From positions 62,001 through 126,000 of the forward strand of contig JAOTON010001137.1 in NCBI GenBank assembly GCA_034440635.1: 64,000 nt of DNA, given 5' to 3'. Position numbers and translations under genes: made by a program. How positions within the stretch are numbered: the first letter of the stretch is position 1; each line of letters begins with the position of its first letter. The notes below the pieces were generated by a model. That model was not told the origin of the DNA. It worked only from the letters and a program-made list of their open reading frames with translations, and did no database searches. This document shows positions 11,901 to 25,400 of the stretch, one piece after another. This stretch comes from Lepas anatifera (taxonomy: Eukaryota; Arthropoda; Thecostraca; Lepadidae).

Positions 11901-13412
11901 ACGTGGGACGGAGTGTGTAGTCGAGGAGTGGGGGATGCGTGGGGCAGAGTGTGTAGTCGAGTAGCGGGGATGCGTGGGACAGAGTGGGTAGTCGAGGAGC
12001 GGGAGATACGTGGGACGGAGTGTGTAGTCGAGGAGTGGGGGATGCGTGGGGCAGAGTGTGTAGTCGAGGAGCTGGGGATGCATGGGACAGAGTGGGTAGT
12101 CGAGGAGCGGGGGATGCATGGGACAGAGTGTCTAGTGGAGGAGCAGTGGATGCGTTGGACAGAGTGGGTAGTCGAGGAGCAGGGGATGCGTGGTGCAGTT
12201 GACAGGTGGGGGCATAGTGGGTGACGACTGGGACAGAGTGGATGATGCGTGGACTGAACCATTGCTGCGACCCGCTAGACTGCCTGGCGCCCGTCCACAT
12301 TTCGTTGGGTGAGAAAATCACCCATGCTCTTCTGAAGCGCTGGGTATAAGCATCTGAGCACTTCAGTGGCCGGAGAAGTCATGCCTTATTTGGCAAGCCA
12401 CAGATAACGGAAGTCAGTGAACGGTATAATATATCGATGCGTAAGCTGATTTTTCTAGATCTCTTTCCTTTCGCAGTCCTCGTCATGCCTTCTTGGTATT
12501 GTTGATGGTTTTGGTTATACCCTGGCCCATCCCGAAGAACTAGAAACAGGGCATTTATTTCGCACCGACTGGGGACCATTTTTGGGGTCCCCAGCTCCTC
12601 CCCTTGATCTCTCAGCCTTTCCGGTTTTCTTCTGCTGGGGACCAGTGCCCTTCTAGTACCAAACAGCTGTATGCCTATTCCTCGTTCGGCAAGGGCTTTT
12701 TGCCCATTCGCTTAACCTTCGCCCGGGTGGGGGAGGTCTTTTTAGACCCCCTTCGGGTTTTTCCAAAGTGACCGAAAACCGGCGGCGTGCAGCGCCGCCA
12801 AGCTTAGTCTAACTGTTCCTTCATCATTTTTACATCTTTCCTAAACATTTTAGCTCAAGGTCAATCAGGTCAGGTCACCAGGCCAGATGAAGTGACCTCA
12901 CCTAAAAAATGTTTAGGACTGCATAACTAAAATGGGGGTTAATTTATCAAGTTGAAACTCATACCACATATTTGGCCCACCAGGAGCTACAGCATATGTT
13001 TAGGGATTTTTTTATATTGGTGACCTAAGGTCATGTACAGAACATGACCTCCCCTTTGCAAATGTACGGGGAAATCATGAAATGAGCTTTTCTCAGTAAG
13101 TATGGATGGAATCAACTTCATGCATCGTTTGGGACTTGCTCTTAGCCAATTTCTGAATTTGATACCAACAATTTTGACCTGTGACCTCGGTCAAATTTGA
13201 CCTAAGGTCACTTTAGTCAAATAAACATTTTTCGGTGTTTTAATCTTTATATTTTGAAGAAACAAAGATAAAACTTTATTTTGTCACCAAAGTATTTGTA
13301 TGGTCACTGCAAGTCAAATGATATACATCATGACTATAGCAGGTCAACTAAGGTCAAACGGTTGACCTGGGTCAGGTCAAATTTTAAATTGGACCTGACA
13401 TCGATCGTATTT

Positions 13413-13446
<34 letters not shown>

Positions 13447-16400
13447 CATATTTCGTATTAGTATCGGATATATTCATCGATTCGTATTGACGAGAGGATG
13501 GCAATGGTGCATCAACTATGGCTGTATCTTGCTTGGTTTGGAAGATATTAGCGAAAAAGTAAACGCCATTATGCATGGGTGGCGGCTATGGACATTCCCA
13601 AGAACATCCCCAATGTTCCGTGACGTGCAGCTCCCTAGGCTTCGACCTGACCTTAAAATAATTGCCTTTGCAATGCAAGAGCAACTCAAGAGCTTTCGAA
13701 TGGTCTTCAGGAAATGTTTTTAGCCATCATAGTTGAGATATATGAGGTTTTCTTAGTACACCTCCATATTAGCGATTTTGACCTATTTTAACCTCTGGTG
13801 ACCTTGATATTGACCTGATGAAAATAATGAGGGAAGTATTTTTGATATCATTTTTGAAGAGCCTTCCATTGACGTTTTGCGCTTTTTCTAGATCTCTTAG
13901 TTTTTGAGATCGTGGGAGTCTTTTTAGCCCGACCCCCCCCACCCCACCAGGGTGAAGGTGGCTCGTACCCGCCACCAGGGCAAGGTTTAAAGCCGCTATT
14001 GCCCCCCAACAAGGTTTAGTGTGCGGAGTAGGAGAACAACGTGCCCGATGATGAAAACCAGAGTGCCTTTTTGACTGTCGAAATGTGTTTCTTGGAGCGC
14101 TAATAGTGCCCTCTCTTTTTGGTAGCATTGGAAACGTGAGAACAAATTCAGTGACCAGAGACATCATCTTTCATTGAAAGATCCCGCAGGAACATAATTT
14201 CGAGAATGATATGAACTAATTGAACTGTGTTGGACACTGCAAGAGGAATTGATCGGAAGGATTTTTATCGCGCCAGCACTTGTGTATGTTACTGAACTGT
14301 TTTTGGTGTCTAAGTGGGCACTTTGGGGGCGAGAAAGTAACCTGATTGGGCCCTTTTAGACCGTCAGCGCCATTTGTATACTGTTGTTAACCTTGCCACG
14401 TCGACATTTGTTGTTTCTAGTTCATCGATTCTCAGACGGACTGTGCCGCTAGTGCGTCCCACTTGGGCGCCCCACTCACTGCCGGCGGCGCCTCGTCTGA
14501 CATACAGACTAGATGGCATTCGTCCCACGCAGTCTCATGAAATCACACTTAGCTTGACATAAAAATTATAACTGGTTTGTTTAGCTTAAAGAGAACGAGG
14601 CAATACAAAACAATGATATGTTTATCTATGATCATATGGAAACTATGGTGGATTTCATCCACATCTGATTCTTGTGAAGCATGGCCGTAATGTGTCAAAG
14701 ACTTGTATTTAGATGCTTCAGCATTATATTGCATAATACCACTCTACATCATATAGGAGTTCTATGTCCCTAAAGATGTGGGTCGATTGGAAAATCCCAC
14801 TTAACGATAACTCCTGGTCGGGGCCCTGGTTTACGGGGGGAGGGGGTCCGACGGAAAGCCCGTCCGCGCGTCTGACGGTGATGTAGCGCATGTGGCCGCA
14901 GGGCTGTGAACTGGCCTGGTGCTGCAGGCGTTACAGTGCAGCGCAGGAGCGTGCTGTCGTGCCGGGGGAGGACGGGGGTCCGCGTGGGTCTCCGAACCGG
15001 GAACCTAACCTAACATCTACCACAACCGGTGGGCCTTCTTAACAGTGCCGCGGTAAACTTTTACCCCAGGTACAGTCCCCCGCAATTGAAATTGTCATGA
15101 CTAGCTTCTACCGGTTTGGACCAATACCTCAGGGCTTATGGTGCTTCTAGTTCTGCGGATGGGTTCTTCGTGAGTATTTGGCAAGAGCTTTCCAGCGGTC
15201 ACCATTACTTCTTAGTCAGACTTCAATGTGAGAAAATATTGCGGGAAAACTGATTCTGCGCCTGAAGACACCAAGGTCAGTTTTCCCGCAATGTTTTTTT
15301 AGCAATGAAGTCTTGTTAAGAAGTAATGGTGACCAATGGAAAACTTTTGTCAAAATACACATGATGAACGCATCCGCAGAATTAGAAACACCATAGGTCC
15401 CGGGATATTTGCCCAAAACGGCCAAGTCTATTCATGACAATTTCAGTGGCGGTGGACTGTACAATTGTACATGAGCACCCTCCGTACGCTCTATTGGCGC
15501 AGCGAACCAGGCAGTGGACCAATCGACTCATGTATCCAGGTGTCTGGTACTTTGTCACTCGGTCCTGGTCCTCGTAACGGCTCTGGGGCTTAGTCCGGAA
15601 TTATGATAATCAAAATAAATAAAATGCAATATTTTCATCGGATATTATCGAAAATGTGCGGAATGATCTTAAGTCCGGTTTTGTTAAGAGATCGTTGAGA
15701 TAGGACAAAAATACAGGCCTCTGTGCCTTACAAGCAGTCCACGATGCTATATGGTATGGTATGGTATCAGTTATTTGACCATGAAACATAATTGGAGAAG
15801 ACGGAAAAATAGTTAACCCTTGCCCCGGTGGCGGGTACGAGCCACCTTCGCCCTGGTGGGGGGGGGGCTAAAAAAGACCCCCACGATCTCAAAAACTAAG
15901 AGAGCTAGAAAAAGCGCAAAACGGCAATCGAAAGCTCTTCAAAAATGATCGAAAATACTTCGGTCATTTTTCTTGTGAGGTCAATATCAAGGTCACCAGA
16001 GGTCAAAATAGGTCAAAATCGCCAATATGAGGTGTACTAAGAAAACCTCATATATCTCAGAAACTATGATAGCTAGAAACATTTTTCCAACACCATTCGA
16101 AAGCTCTTGAGATACGCTTTCATTACAGTGGCCTTCATTTTCGTGTCAGGTCAAAGCCTAGGAAGCTACAGGTCACTAAATATTGGGCATATTCTTGGGA
16201 ATGTCCATAGCCACCCATGCATAAGGGCGTTTACTTTTTCGCTAATAGCTTCCAAACCAAACAAGATACAGCCATAGTTTATGCACCATTGCAATCCTCT
16301 CGTCAATACGAATCGAATGGTATATGATATTGCTATGCCAGGTCAAATTTAAGAATTTGACCTGACCCAGGTCAACGGTCTGACCCAACTTGACCTGGTA

Positions 16401-19400
16401 TAGTCATGACGTATATCATTTGACTTCCAGTGACTATACAAACACTTTGGTGACAAAATAAAAGCTCTATCTTATTTTATTCAAAATTTATAGAGAAAAA
16501 CACCAAAAAATGCTTATTTAACCTAAGGTGACCTTTTAAAGGTCACAAGTCAAAAATTTTGGCATCAGCTCCAGAAATGGGCTAAGAGCAAGTCGCAACC
16601 GATGTTTGAAGTTGATTCCATCCATACTTACTAAGAAAAGCTCATTTCGTGATTTTCCCCATGTATTGACAATGGGGAGGTCATGCTCTGCACATGACCT
16701 TAGGTCACCAATACCGAAAATCCCGGAACAAGTGTTGTAGCTCCTGGTGGGCCCAATATGTGGTATGAGTTTCAACTTCATTGATTGACCCTTCTTTTAG
16801 TTATGCGGTCCTAAGTATTTTTTTAGGTGAGGTCACTTCACCTGGCCTGGTGACCTGACCTGATATGACCTTGAGCCAAAATTTTCAGGAAAGATGTAAA
16901 AATGATGAAGGAACAGCTAGACCAAGTTTGGCGGCGCTGCGCGCCGCCGTTTTTTGGTCACTTCGGAAAAACCCGAGGGGGTCTAAAAAGACCCCCCACC
17001 CGGGCGAAGGTTAATGAACTATTGTCTCTGTAAATAATAGCTTTGTAACTATTGAACTATTCATTGAAATTTTGCTAGTGTTTCATTCAAATAGAATGAC
17101 CAGTTACTTGCTCTTTACAATGCTTCCTTCTGCCGCGTCATATTTCTTCTAGACCGCGTCATAGTTGCCCGACTCGTGTATCACTTAAAGGGAATGTGGC
17201 ACCTTGGTCGAATCCAGGAATTTAGTATAATTAGGGATATTTTTAGCCGAAAACCATGAAAATGTCCATGATTTCCCTGAAAAATGTACAATGAGCTCAA
17301 TATTTTGAGTTTTAAAATGCTCCTTGGGTGAAAAAATAAACCTCTGCCGTGGATGACGTCATGATCTGGTAACTACTACCATTTTCAATAGGCATCAAAG
17401 GCTTCAATTGGCTGATTATTCACCGTTACCTCAGCGTTGTCGTCACACCAACAGTTGACAACTGTGGCCGCCTGGCTGGGGTAGATTTTGAGTACATTTC
17501 AGGTAGGTATTTAGCTTTTCTCCACGGAAATTTTGAGATTCAAGACAAATTAAATACTCAGTACCGGGTTCTCCGGTATGCTTTACAACTTGGCTATCTG
17601 AGTTAAAATCACGTTATAAAGGTGCGATATTTCCTTTAAAGGGAATGTGACACCTTGATCGAATCCAGGAATTTAGTGTAATTAGGGATATTTTTAGCCG
17701 AAAATCATGAACACGTCCATGATTTTCCTGAAAAATGTACAATGACCTCAATTTTTTATTTTTGAAATACTCATCCAAGGTGAAAAATACAACTGCCTAT
17801 GGATGACGCCATGATCTGGCAACTACTGCCATATTCAATAGGTTTCAAGGGCTTCAATTGGCTGATTACTCAACGTGACGCCAGTGCTGCCGTCACACCA
17901 ACAGCTAGCAACTGTGGCCGCCTGGCTGGGGTACATTTGGGGTGCACTTCAGGTGGGTTTTTTGCTTTTCATTCCACGAAAAATTTTCGTTTTTTAAGAA
18001 AATGATATTTTGAGTACCGGGTTTTCCGGCATGCTTTTTAACTTGGCTATCTCAGTTAAAATCACGTTATAAAGGTGTCACTTCCCCTTTAATAGGGTGC
18101 ACCGAGGGCCTTAGTACCTAGGCCGCTCATGCCGCCCGGGTATTCCCAGCTCTGGGGGTTGGAGTGAGAGTGGAAGCCGACTTCCCATGGGCAGTGGCGG
18201 ATCTAGCCGGTTGATTTGGGAGGGGCAAACCAAAGTCAAAAAGCCAAAAAAAAACGTCACGCAGTGAAACATTGCGTTACAATATGCCTTTTCGGTAGGA
18301 TTTTGGGAACTGGAGACGAAAAGCAACAAAAAAACGTCACGGGGTGAAAAATATGGACTCAAGATACTGTTTTTCCTATCCAAGCCCCAATATTTACACT
18401 GAACTTCACTAATTCTGTTTGAAGTTGAGAGTTGAAGCACCAAAATCTTGCTTACAAGCTAAAAAGGAGGTCGATCGCTTGGGGGGGCAAAACATAGTTT
18501 TGGCCCGAGCTTTTCCGTTTGGGGAGGCAATTGCCTTTTTTGCCCCCCTGGATCCGCCACTGCCCATGGGTCCCCTTTTGCAACAGATTGAACCTCCTCG
18601 TAGGGCACCTGGGGGTGGGGATGGGAGCCAAACGCAAACGGTGGCCTTCTCTACCGTCAAGCAGTCCTCTTTATTGTACCGGGGAGTCAACTGGAAACGT
18701 GAGGCTTACAATCTAAGTAATCGCTCTGAAGTATGGAAGTAATTTTAGCGTTTACGAAAATGAGTCACCCGTGGTGCCAGATTGTCCGCGATTGGGTTGA
18801 AACCGAGTCGCCTTGACACTGGTCTGCGTGCACGCGCTGCGAGGACGCGGGCGTCAGCCGGACCGGGCTCTTCGCCGACAGTAAGCCGCGCGCCGGCTCC
18901 TCCCACGGTACCAGCCTCGTGGCGGCTGGCACTCTGCCAACCGCAGAGGCGTGACGTCACCCCTGGCGTGATGTTGGCGCGGGTGCACAGTGGGTCAGTG
19001 GATGATGGGGGCGGTCAGCACAGGGTGGTGTCATGCAAGGACGGATACAAGCGGAAAGAGGGCGGTAGCCCCCCTCTCCACTCCCATTAGGTCCTTGGAG
19101 CTCCGCGCGCACAGAACGCTCTTAAAATGCGAGAACTGTAAGGAACAGGCGCGTTGATATTGACTTTAGGTAACTTGTCAGAAGAACTTCGTTTTCTGGC
19201 AGTTCGTTATTTGCTGCCCGTCTACTGGCAGCCGCGGATTTTTGTTCCACTATTTGGTCTCCAGACAACTGCCCCGTAGGCCTGAGTTGCCCCACGACTC
19301 CCCTGTATGACATTTAAAACACCACCCCCTAAAGCCAAAGCAATCGCGTCGTGAGGACGACCCTCGGGATGCCACCAGGGGGTGGCGCTTACCGCTTGGG

Positions 19401-22400
19401 GACGGGTGGACTTTTGTGGGTTCCGGGGGAGGGCGTCTCATTGACGCGACTTTTTGTTTTATAGTAGGTGGTTGTTATCGAAATCTTACCGGGATATAGT
19501 ACCGAAATGGAGCCCAGAAAGGCTCGGCTATCTGGGGATGAGGAGCGAAATAGTCGAATGGAAGTATGGGACTGTCGATGAACGGGCGGTAAACAATGAA
19601 ATGAGTCTTTACCGCACTAGTCTTGCATTTCAAGGGCGATCAGGGTGTTCGTCATCTTCAAAGGCGCGGCCGCACGGACCTGAGTGGGGAGACCACTCCC
19701 TCCTCTCCCTTCATGGCTCCATCCGTGGTGTGAGCATAAAGCCACCGATCTGATGATAGGGGATCAGCTCATCCTCCGACCTCGATGGTCCGTCGGTCTT
19801 TTTGGTGCAAAGCAAAGCACCTTGTCTGGACGCGACAGAAGTTAAGCTAAGATCTGAAGAGCTCGCAGAACCGCCAGATATCCAGCCTCTTTCAGGTAGC
19901 AGCGACGGTAGTTTGAATATATGACATGGTGGCATAATGTGTGTGAAATCATGGGTGTGGATTTAACACGCGCATTGACGGTGGTCTGAGCCACCTTCGC
20001 TTTGACGGGGGCGGGTACCCGCCCCCTAAGATCTCGAGAACCACGGTAGTTAGCGAAAAACGGCAAACGGCGTTGAATAGCCCATCCACGTCTCCATCGA
20101 AAATATTTGGACTATTTTTTGTCAGGTCACATTTAAGGTCACGAGAGGTCAAAACATGCCGTCATAGGGATAACATGTAAATTACGTTTTTCGGCCATTA
20201 CATCTGAACAAGTAAAGATAGAGCAAAACGACTGGAACTATATGAATCTTGCAGGAAGCCGAATGGAATGATATATAATTTGACCTTGCTAGGTCAAATC
20301 AACGATTTGACCTGACCTGAGGTCAGGTCAGGGTCAAATTATATAAAATGCATATTGTTAGAACCGCAAAGCCCAGGCGAGTTTAATGCAGCTAAAATAA
20401 ACGCTCTGTCACCATCCGTTACTGCGTTATTTAGTAAAAAACATTTTTTCATGTATTTCCAATGGAGAGGTCATGCCTCGTACCTGACCTTAAGTCATCG
20501 ATATCAAAAATACCGGAACGTATTTTAGAGAACTCGGTGGGGCCATTATGTGATATGAGTTTCAATTGGATAAGTTAACCCTGCTCCGACTTATGCTATC
20601 TTAAACTTTTTTGAGGTCAGGTCACTTGGCCTGTACTGGTGACCTGACCTGAGATGACTTAACCTTAAAATTTTCACAGAAGATGTAAAAATGATGGGGG
20701 AAAAGGCATGCCAATTACGGCGGCGCTACGCGCCGCCGTTTTTCTGCTGTCTACGAAAAACCCGGGGGCGGGTACCCGCCCCCGTCAGTGCGCGTGTTAA
20801 GTTGTCTGCTCTCTGGGTAAGTCGATCCACACAACCGCCGTGGGGGATATTACTCGATATTGGAGCCGAAGAGCGCGGAACAGGGAGACATACCATTTTC
20901 CACTTTCTAGATGACTGAGTTGAAATGCTGGAGTCTGGGTGAAATCTTCGCTCTCCTTATCTTCCCTGCGTTGGAGATGTTTCCTCAGCGGCCGCTTCCT
21001 GCCTCCCCTCCGCATCACCACAGCACACCCGGGATGATCAGTCCGTGTGGCAGGTCGGTGACCTTGTCAAGCGGGTGCGCTGAGTATTTTTGTAATTCAA
21101 TTTGACTGACCCTGTTTAGCGACTTTGTAAGACATCTTGCTCGGAATATCTGCTCTACTACGTATGTGTGACGGATGCCTTGACATTTTCGACACAAATG
21201 CCCTTTCCTAGCTTCGCATTTTGAATTGAAATTACTACGTCGACAGAGGAAAACGAAATGTTGCATCTATGCGTTTTCTTACTCTGGCGGAAAACTGTTC
21301 CTAAAATTATTGGTTACTTGTCTAGACATGCGCTTAGCTTTCAAAAACCTGCGACGCCTGCTTTCGGAGAGCCCAAATCTTGACTTGACGTTTATTGAGT
21401 GAGAAATTACCACGTCGTTCCCGGATTATTGGGGTGGTAGTTGTACAATCCCATCAGTTTTGTTGAAGCGCCTTTTTAGCTGAACGAATCACTGAGAGCA
21501 TCACTCCATTGTCCGAAATGTTAGCTACCCTAACTAATACTGCCATAATTGTGTACGAACCCAAACTGTTCATTACGTGTTCAATTTGTCCGTGGGTGTC
21601 AGGATGTTTTGTGTTTTGAGTGTATCGTCATTGTTACAACATTACATGCGGACTTTATGTGGGATTTCCTTGAAGTCCTGACCCGTATTCTGGGGGAATT
21701 AGGTACGTGTTTAACGAGTTTGACTCTGCGAACCTCCCTAGTCCAGCGCCAAGGATGACACCATGCTGACATTGTTATGCCAACGGGCGCTCTCTAACCC
21801 CGCGCATTCCGCTGCTGCATATTTACGCGGCGCCGTTCCAGAGGAGGGGTCAGCGAGGCGCGCCTCGTTCTCCCATCGGCCACATTCTGGCATTGGCTTG
21901 TGCTGTGGCGTATAGGTAAGCCAGGCTCGCTCAGCGAGCCAAACAACCCCGTCTAACGCTCCGGGTATCCGCGTGATCCGAGCGCTCTCGCAACGGGGTA
22001 CCGCGGAATTCAGTGACCGAATGTTCACTGAATGACCTTTGGAACTGGGAATTCAAAATAAGAATCGACATTTAATGTCATTAAGGCGATTCAGTATCGG
22101 TATCCAGTAGTTCCGTGCCAGCCACAGCGTGGGACTTTCTGCTGGATGATCAGCTTCAAACCGTGGACGGATATCAACAGTTTCCGTTTTTCCCGCTCGC
22201 GTGGTCGGTAACTGGACAGCTTACCCTGCTCACAGTCCACATTATGACCGACACCGTGCCCTCCCCCTCCCTCCACCAACAGCTGGATGCTCTGACGGAC
22301 ACGGCCAGTTGTTAGTTGATGGGCACCAACTATCTGAGTGCTATGGGACCTGGTGATTCGACGTTTTTTCAACATGTTGTCATGGTTTCGATGAGAATAT

Positions 22401-25400
22401 ACAGGGAGCCCAAGGTAATGTGGCCTAGTGTCACCACTTGATTCAGATCCGGTCCTGGATTTTGGATCTTTTTCTCGGAATCGCCGATGACATTTTAATG
22501 CCTTACATCTTACGTCTCAAGACCTACCACATGTAATGCACATCAGTTTATTGCCACATTCTATAAATCCGATTCCAGTGACCATGATGACCGCATTATA
22601 AAGTTGTGACAGGGACATCTCCTCAGCTCTGAGGGCAGATAGCGATTCTCAGACAATATTTACAGCGGGTAACATCGGGTCAAAGAGAAGCTCCTTTCAT
22701 GCTCAAGCTCGTTTGATGCTCAAGCTCGTTTGATGCTTTCGTTTGATGCTCAAGCACGTTGAGTTTAAAGGCTCCGTGTCTCCCCAGTGAATGGAAATGT
22801 GCTAGGAATGTGCTGAGTTAGTGTACTACAGTTGCTGCGTTGTTTGGTGCTGCAATCAGCTGATGCTGGCAGGAAATAGGGTCGCAGCAACTGCATGTGA
22901 GGGCCTCCTTGAACCTCGCCGCCAAGACTAAGTAAATAATGATGCTGATGCCGCCAGGCATCGCCTTTGTCAAGGCGAGGGACGGACTGCTGTCTGCCCA
23001 AGCGTGTAATCATCGTTTTACTCGATATAAAATCGTAAAGCCAGCCTCAGCAATTAGAGGCGCACACCGGAAATTGGGAAATGGACCGTACATAAATATA
23101 AACGAAAAAATATTTTGTGGTTACATACGTGCATTTCATCTGATAAAACTGCTCAGTTGCGACGATTGGTCAGCTCCTGTCATGGCTTTCACGCAGTTGG
23201 CCGCTGCAGCATTGGCTCTGTCGTTCTGCCTGAGGCGCCGCCAACCTTTGAGCGGCGATGAAGGTGACAGTGTCACCTGGCTTCAATGGTCGCCTTTGCG
23301 CTGTGTCAAGGTCTCGCACGCCTGTGGCACGACTCTGAGTCGGCACGACGCGGCCGAGTGGGGCCAGCCCCGCCGATTGTGGAAGCGGGCGTGGCGTGCC
23401 TGTCACACGGGTTCGTTCTGACACGCAGGCAATACAGAAAACACTTTTTGGGTAAAAAAGTTGGGCTGGGAAAAGACATGTTAGGTCTGAAACGTCATTA
23501 GACATTGATTATGTGTTAGTTTGTGGGAAATTGTGAATGTTGGCAAAAAACGGTTTGGCCCTGTGATACGGCTGGTATGCCGTAAACGAAAAGCAACTGA
23601 TCTGGTATTGCTATACATTGCGCTGTGCAACAAGCCAAAAATTTACGGCATTGACGTAAACCATTTCCCCCAAGTATATGTGTCAGTGAGTGTGTCTGAA
23701 ATTCAGTGGTCAATATGCTAGGATATTGGTAAGCGAGACTGATTGTGTGGCGGGATCTTTTGAAGTATTGAATAGATGGATATTTGATGAAAGGATAATA
23801 TAATTTCTGGGATTTGGTGCATTTTTCTAAACCTCAGAAATGTTGCCGGAGTCCTGAAGAAGTATTTGAAGACTCACATTTACGCTATGAATTGTAGGTT
23901 ATTTGTCAGACCACATATTTGCTCAGCTCTTTGGCTTATTAATTATGATATCTACTTGTAAATTTATTTGTAGCTTTTGAACTAAACGATTTCTTTGCAA
24001 CCCTCAACTTTGTGAGGATGGGCTATGGTTCTCTGAAATATGTAATCTCCAAATATGCTAGGGGTTGAATATGTGCAGTTCCCCAAATGATGCCAGATGG
24101 CCCGGGGATAAAACACATATTGATATGCTTGGGAAACGTGCAGTGTTCCAAGCCTGTATTTGCTTCGCCGTCGCCCTCTTCCACTATGGGCTCATGCTTC
24201 CATGTTACGCGTTTGGAGGAACTGAGCCTCGGAGCACAGTTTAGTTGAAGCACATTTGAAAGGTATTCTCCGAATTGGTAACTGAAATTCGGAAAAACAA
24301 TCAAATTCAACCTAACAAACCTCAAATTGACTTCACCTGTTGTTTGAATGCTGTTGCCGTGCCGGCGAGTATTGACTCAGTGCTTTGTCCTGGCGTTTTA
24401 GTGGGGTAGTTTTGACATTAGTCAGGACGGCAGCGAGCGTTCGCGTTTTTTTTTTTTTTTTGCTGCGTTGGATGTTTGTGTCCAACTGCTGAGTAGACGC
24501 CGCGGCTTGGAGACGTAGTGGGACGGCGCAAGAACGCCACAGTCGGGAGCACAACAAAAACCCCGGGTCCCCATCTGGCAGCGTGACTGTCGACTTTTGG
24601 GTCGCCTTCGCTCTGACAAACAGGGTCAAGGTGCAGCATACACCACCATTCAGACTCCCACATCCGATCTGGGCGTTTGTATTATTTTTGTGCCTACCTA
24701 GGCTGAAGACACAAGTGAATGTTAAACATATTAGTACCAAGCAATGAAAGAGAGTTGCTGATTACGATGAGGGAGACCGGCCGACCGGCCGACTGTCCGT
24801 CCCTGACCTATGGAAGGAGGAAAATGGGACAAGAGGCACCTGGAGAACGCTCCGATGGTGCGCTGATGCTACCACAGGTTGGCTAAGTGTTCTGGGGACG
24901 CAAACAGATTCACAACTGTTTTTGTAGCCCTTAAAGGCTTTGGGGGAGAAGTGCCCCAAACCTCGGAAAGACTAACACATCTCCTCCCTCCAGAATGCGA
25001 TCGTGTGGCAGGTACAGCCACGGAGGTGCAAATTACAAGTGTCGCCGTTATCAGCGTACGATCCAGCGTCAGCCAGAATATTCATTTCCCATCTCTCGTC
25101 CTTGGTACTAGCGGGCCCGGCTCCTTAGTCTGTGATTTCAGTCGCTGGGCTATGTTATATAGTCCCTTCGTTGTGGCTGAAGTTCTCGTGACAGTCTGGC
25201 AATGCCGTTTTTTCTTCCGCTCGTTCATCCTTGGGATTCTGGAAAACTGTTTGTCTTGAACGGTTCGCCCTCAATTCATTTTCTTTGGCTGGTATTTTTC
25301 ACTTACATGCAATGTTAGTAGTTTCTTGTGGAGCTGCGCAATTAAATCCAACAGCGACTGTCGCTGTGCACAGCCAGGGGAGCCGCTGAGGTTTGCACGG

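Noticed and set aside
10845..12321. Open frames of 180-476 codons on both strands rich in repeated T-H-S-V-P-R-I-P or E-R-G-M-R-G-T units
   Set aside because: They are translations of the 36-bp minisatellite, open in many frames because 36 is divisible by three.
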